A model generated the notes under the pieces. The model was not told where the DNA came from and ran no database searches. It saw nothing but the letters and a program-made list of their open reading frames with translations. Of a stretch of 34,165 nucleotides of DNA, positions 31,774 through 34,165 are shown in pieces. The translations under genes were made by a program, and so were the position numbers. Location of the stretch: positions 1 through 34,165 of the forward strand of contig JAFQJB010000023.1 in NCBI GenBank assembly GCA_017397305.1. The letters run 5' to 3'. This DNA comes from Clostridia bacterium. GTDB taxonomy: Bacteria; Bacillota; Clostridia; Christensenellales; Borkfalkiaceae. Every line of letters starts with the position of its first letter. Position 1 is the stretch's first letter.

Positions 31774-33159
31774 TTATTTATGGTTTGTATCGTGAACTTG
31801 CGTATAATACTCCATTGCGTGTGCAAGTGCTTCGATTGTGGAAAGGACTTCCGCACGAGTTACACTTTGACTTAAACCAAATTCTTGCCCGTTGTTTCTC
31901 ATTTGGTAATAACGCATAGCATTGTCGTATGCTTCTCTTAAAAGCATTATTTCAGGTGCGGTTGATCCAACGTGTTCTACGAACAAAATTTTATAAATAT
32001 CGACCAAGATTTGCGGTTTATCAAGTTGGTTGTAAAGTTCCACGTCTACAACGGACATAATTTCCTCAATAGTTTTTTGTTGTTGGAAAGAGTTGCCGTA
32101 TTGATTGTTTACCATATACGTTGCCGTTTTGCCCTTATAAGTATAAACGGTATAGGTCTTTTTAACCGCTTCCCAACTATCCACGTTAAACGAAGTATAT
32201 TTATCCCCTTCACTATCTGTATACGTGCCTATGCTTGTCTTACCCTCATACAATTCACCGATTTGCACCCACGTTCCGTCTTCTTCTTGCGTGTATGACA
32301 CAGCATACACGGTCGGTGTTCCCGTTGTGTCATCCTCGGTCGTTATATATATGGTATATTCACAACCCGTCGGTCCGCTTGGAGAATAACTATCCCCCGT
32401 CGCTTTACCATCCACGTTTCTTCTCTCTATCATAATGGTGACAGGCTTTCCGTCAAGTGTTAAATTTTGACCAAAGAACCGGTCAAAGAACGCTTGATCC
32501 GCACCAACGTTTCCTATGATAGTGGTGCCGTTATTTGCATACATTTCGTTATACGCCTGTGAAAATGGTTGATACTTTTCGGGTGTGTTAAGTATAGCCA
32601 AAAAGCCGTCTGCGTAAGATTGAACCCTTTCGCCAAACTTAAAATTGACCAAAGTTGCCACCCCGTTTCCCCTCACGTTGTTGCCATAGTTGTAAATTGC
32701 ATAAATTTCTCTAACCGTATGTGGTGGAATCCAGTCCTCTGTATTAAACGTTGCATTAGCGTCTGCAAGTTTGTCTTTTGTAACTATATCAATACCACCA
32801 TTTGCACCAATTAAATCATTTCTATACCCGTCCAAATCATCCAAAAACGTAAGTTGACGGAACCAATAAGTCCTATCGGTATTATTTTCAAATGTAATTC
32901 TATAAGTAATATTACCACTTTGATTTGCATTGACGCGTGTATTTACATTGGTCGGCAAAACGAATGTTGTTCCCGCATCTGCAACACCTTGCCAACTAAC
33001 AACTTCAACGTTGGTTATAATAACACCTTTTGGTTCTGATTGGATGTTTGCCATACCAGACAGACTTAAATTACGCGAAACAGCGGCATAACCAGTTGCA
33101 ATAAACAAAAAAGCAAAGATGGCAAACGTTGCAATCGCAATTTTTTTTATTGAACTCAT
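31774..33159 (-). CDS. SipW-type signal peptide protein (TasA/camelysin-like), secreted
   Basis: About 461 residues from the ATG at 33159 (MSSIKKIAIATFAIFAFL), which lies nine bases after AGGGG; an ATG at 33165 is only three bases from that site. The signal segment ends ATGYAAVSRNLSLSGMANI, the pattern of proteins cut by SipW-type archaeal-like signal peptidases and related to TasA biofilm fibres. The middle is beta-rich, with a Ser/Thr/Gly segment. The last 110 residues are predicted helical (EIMLLREAYDNAMRYYQMRNN). No sipW gene is in the window. A role as a secreted or fibre-forming surface protein is inferred. A promoter precedes it. Confidence 0.72.
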   Translation of the reverse strand: MSSIKKIAIATFAIFAFLFIATGYAAVSRNLSLSGMANIQSEPKGVIITNVEVVSWQGVADAGTTFVLPTNVNTRVNANQSGNITYRITFENNTDRTYWFRQLTFLDDLDGYRNDLIGANGGIDIVTKDKLADANATFNTEDWIPPHTVREIYAIYNYGNNVRGNGVATLVNFKFGERVQSYADGFLAILNTPEKYQPFSQAYNEMYANNGTTIIGNVGADQAFFDRFFGQNLTLDGKPVTIMIERRNVDGKATGDSYSPSGPTGCEYTIYITTEDDTTGTPTVYAVSYTQEEDGTWVQIGELYEGKTSIGTYTDSEGDKYTSFNVDSWEAVKKTYTVYTYKGKTATYMVNNQYGNSFQQQKTIEEIMSVVDVELYNQLDKPQILVDIYKILFVEHVGSTAPEIMLLREAYDNAMRYYQMRNNGQEFGLSQSVTRAEVLSTIEALAHAMEYYTQVHDTNHK

Positions 33160-33223
33160 CACCATTTTCCCCTTTGCTTTTTATCAATCTATATAGCATT
33201 TTATTAAACTATGTCGCAACTTT

Positions 33224-33252
33224 ATTCTATCACTTTTACACTCTAAATGCAA
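33224..33252 (-). promoter_or_regulatory. Promoter of the SipW-type secreted protein gene
   Basis: Minus strand: -35 TTGCAT (33247-33252), 17-base spacer ending GTGA, -10 TAGAAT (33224-33229), with an extended TG. Confidence 0.75.
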
Positions 33253-33592
33253 CCATATGCAATATTTTCATTAAAACTTATTATACTCTTGCTAAATATT
33301 GTTTAGTTTTGACGGGATTTTCACCTGTGCGACCTTCTCCGATAAACAGTCCACTGGACTGTTTACCCTTCGGGAAATTTGCTATGCAAATTTTCTCCCC
33401 ATGTATCTCCTCTTCGTTACGATAGCTAACGCCCAAATCCCGTCTCTCTTTTTTAACTTCAATTATTAAGTTAGGGATTTGCGAGGAGCAACTTGTTGCA
33501 ACGGAATAGCGATTGTTACCGCCAAAGGCGGTCAATTGCGTCCCTCGACCTCGGTCGTGGCTTTTATGCCGTGTTTTCGGCATAAAATAAAC

Positions 33593-33622
33593 AAAAAGGT
33601 TAGCCTTTTGACTAACCTTTTT
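33593..33622 (-). terminator. Terminator behind the upper tRNA-Pro 3' fragment
   Basis: An 11-bp stem AAAAAGGTTAG and complement with an eight-base loop and T-rich flanks. It lies 11 bases after the CCA of the fragment at 33634-33650. Confidence 0.85.
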
Positions 33623-33633
33623 GTTTTGTTCAA

Positions 33634-33650
33634 TGGTCGGAGTGACGGGG
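33634..33650 (-). pseudogene. tRNA-Pro acceptor 3'-end fragment
   Basis: On the minus strand CCCCGTCACTCCGACCA matches the T-stem end, acceptor strand and CCA of the tRNA-Pro piece at 33799-33844. The rest of the T-arm is replaced by a palindrome around CCCC/GGGG. It has its own terminator, as a separate tRNA gene would. Confidence 0.65.
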
Positions 33651-33756
33651 GATTCCCCTGCTAGGGGAAATGTCGACTATAAAAGTCGACAAAAGGGTTG
33701 CCGTCCCGCGCTAGCGGATTGAACCTTGGTTCAAATCGTGTTGCTTTTTGCAACAC

Positions 33757-33797
33757 AAATAAAAAGAAAGTGGAAGGTATCCACTTTCTTTTTATTT
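33757..33797 (-). terminator. Terminator behind the lower tRNA-Pro 3' fragment
   Basis: An 18-bp perfect stem (AAATAAAAAGAAAGTGGA and complement) with a five-base loop, one base after the encoded CCA. Confidence 0.9.
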
Positions 33798-33798
33798 C

Positions 33799-33844
33799 TG
33801 GTCGGAGTGACGGGATTTGAACCCACGACCTCTTGGTCCCGAAC
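33799..33844 (-). pseudogene. tRNA-Pro(CGG), 3' half only
   Basis: Minus strand from the anticodon loop: TTCGGGA with anticodon CGG (33841-33839), CCAAG, T-arm GTGGG-TTCAAAT-CCCGT region, acceptor CACTCCG, discriminator A, CCA (33801-33799). Just 5' of the loop the sequence becomes ATTTG and unrelated bases instead of CTTGG, and no acceptor 5' strand or D-arm is present. The break at the anticodon loop is the usual crossover point for tyrosine integrases that use tRNA genes. Confidence 0.75.
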
Positions 33845-33861
33845 AAATACGCCATCGTTTT

Positions 33862-33921
33862 TTGACTACTTTTGTTGACTTTTTGATGCTTTTTAGTCCG
33901 AAAACGATGCTTTCTGATGCT
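33862..33921. repeat. Short direct repeats next to the tRNA-Pro break
   Basis: TTGACT occurs at 33862 and 33875, and GATGCT at 33885, 33906 and 33916, all within 60 bases of the truncation. Clusters like this can be integrase arm-binding sites. No integrase gene is visible. Confidence 0.4.
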
Positions 33922-34077
33922 CTCGTTCGCACTGTTTCCACGTAGTCCGAAGCCGTAGATGGTCAAAGATGTGGTCAAGCCACAATCCGAACCAACAAAC
34001 CAAGCCGCGATTATAGCAAACTCATACCGTCAGGTGACTAAACGGTTCACCCCGTGTCGAGTTTTTCTTCTGCCGTT

Positions 34078-34106
34078 AGTATACCATACTTCGAAAGATT
34101 AGTCAA
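34078..34106 (-). promoter_or_regulatory. Strong promoter with no visible gene, reading toward tRNA-Pro
   Basis: Minus strand: -35 TTGACT (34101-34106), 17-base spacer ending TATGG, -10 TATACT (34078-34083). The following 230 bases have only very short ORFs, a hairpin CCGT..ACGG and TGTGG-CTTGA-CCACA, then the tRNA-Pro 3' half. It may be a tRNA or small-RNA promoter, or belong to a mobile element. Confidence 0.75.
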
Positions 34107-34165
34107 CCACCTTTGCTCAAAACGCAAAAATTGATGTGCAGTAGACGAAAGAAAACGCTCCGACG

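Larger units (their letters stand above)
33306..33756. repeat. Palindrome array with tRNA-Pro 3'-end scraps
   Basis: No gene is accepted here. At least nine short palindromes occur: AAACAGTCCA-C-TGGACTGTTT (33344-33364), AAATTTGC-TAT-GCAAATTT (33375-33393), GCAACTTGTTGC (33488-33499), ACCGCC-AAA-GGCGGT (33518-33532), CGACC-TC-GGTCG (33546-33557), TTATGCCG..CGGCATAA (33564-33585), TTCCCCT-GCT-AGGGGAA (33653-33669), TGTCGACT..AGTCGACA (33671-33691), and TTGAACC-TT-GGTTCAA (33719-33734) next to GTGTTGC..GCAACAC (33738-33756). Pieces of tRNA-Pro T-arm lie among them: TGACGGGATTT at 33309-33319 and CAAATCCCGTC near 33434. Confidence 0.7.

Noticed and set aside
33281..33583. Minus-strand ORF of 100 codons in the right palindrome array
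   Set aside because: The sequence is explained by palindromes and tRNA-Pro scraps; there is no ribosome site or promoter in the right place.
33661..33978. Minus-strand ORF of 105 codons covering the tRNA-Pro fragment, possible integrase C-terminus
   Set aside because: The second half is translated tRNA and terminator sequence. The first half has no integrase motif (no R..HxxR..Y), so it was not called as a gene remnant.

Overview
The window reads as a chromosomal segment of a low-GC, Gram-positive, Clostridia-like bacterium, probably an uncultured gut lineage. The signs are sigma-A type promoters (almost all with a 17-base spacer), strong AGGAGG-type ribosome binding sites, many Rho-independent terminators, the L20/L35/IF3 operon, a TIGR04086-type gene next to yajC, and large secreted proteins with InlB-type and BspA-type repeats. 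Nearly all genes lie on the minus strand. The one clear plus-strand protein gene is a flavin oxidoreductase at 30.2-31.7 kb.

Layout. 1-620: a tRNA-Lys(CUU) lacking its 5' half, an intact tRNA-Lys(UUU), then a gene-free stretch of short perfect palindromes and tRNA 3'-end scraps. 0.6-2.4 kb: a two-gene ABC exporter. 2.5-11.4 kb: a type IV pilus operon read right to left from a consensus promoter at 11.4 kb. Its order is a 41-residue membrane peptide, a 651-residue adhesin-like pilin, a small major-type pilin, three minor pilin-like proteins, a PilM-like protein, PilD, PilC and PilB. No PilT, PilN, PilO or PilQ is visible. 11.6-17.2 kb: ruvC-ruvA-ruvB-queA-tgt-yajC and a TIGR04086-like membrane protein, covering Holliday-junction resolution, queuosine synthesis and a Sec accessory subunit. 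17.2-21.6 kb: an HtrA-like lipoprotein protease and a repeat-rich lipoprotein, separated by a structured RNA. 21.9-24.7 kb: infC-rpmI-rplT, an rRNA methyltransferase and yebC, with an L20-type leader. 24.9-27.7 kb: a cysteine-rich/leucine-rich surface protein behind a well-structured leader RNA. 27.8-33.2 kb: a ComEC-like metallo-beta-lactamase protein, a membrane protein with two SHOCT-like motifs, a CrtI-like oxidoreductase and a SipW/TasA-like secreted protein. 33.3-34.2 kb: palindromes again, two tRNA-Pro 3' fragments each followed by a terminator, and a promoter with no visible gene.

The most unusual signals are non-coding. (1) A structured element occurs three times (about 521-609, 13872-13968, 21757-21846). 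Its core is GGTGAGAT-N-RACC-loop-GGTYATCGAARTC, and its helices change by compensatory substitution. Each copy lies at the 3' end of a minus-strand gene. (2) The LRR leader at 27.6-27.7 kb begins at its own promoter. It has two 13-bp helices, each completed by a G-U pair only on the minus strand, a possible pseudoknot, and a terminator just before the ribosome binding site. This is the layout of a riboswitch or attenuator. (3) An RNA at 18.67-18.79 kb can form mutually exclusive terminator and antiterminator helices. (4) Arrays of tiny palindromes flank truncated tRNA genes at both ends of the window, and one palindrome at the left recurs as its exact reverse complement at the right.

No database or folding program was used. 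Family names come from recognisable motifs, and RNA structures come from pairing by eye.
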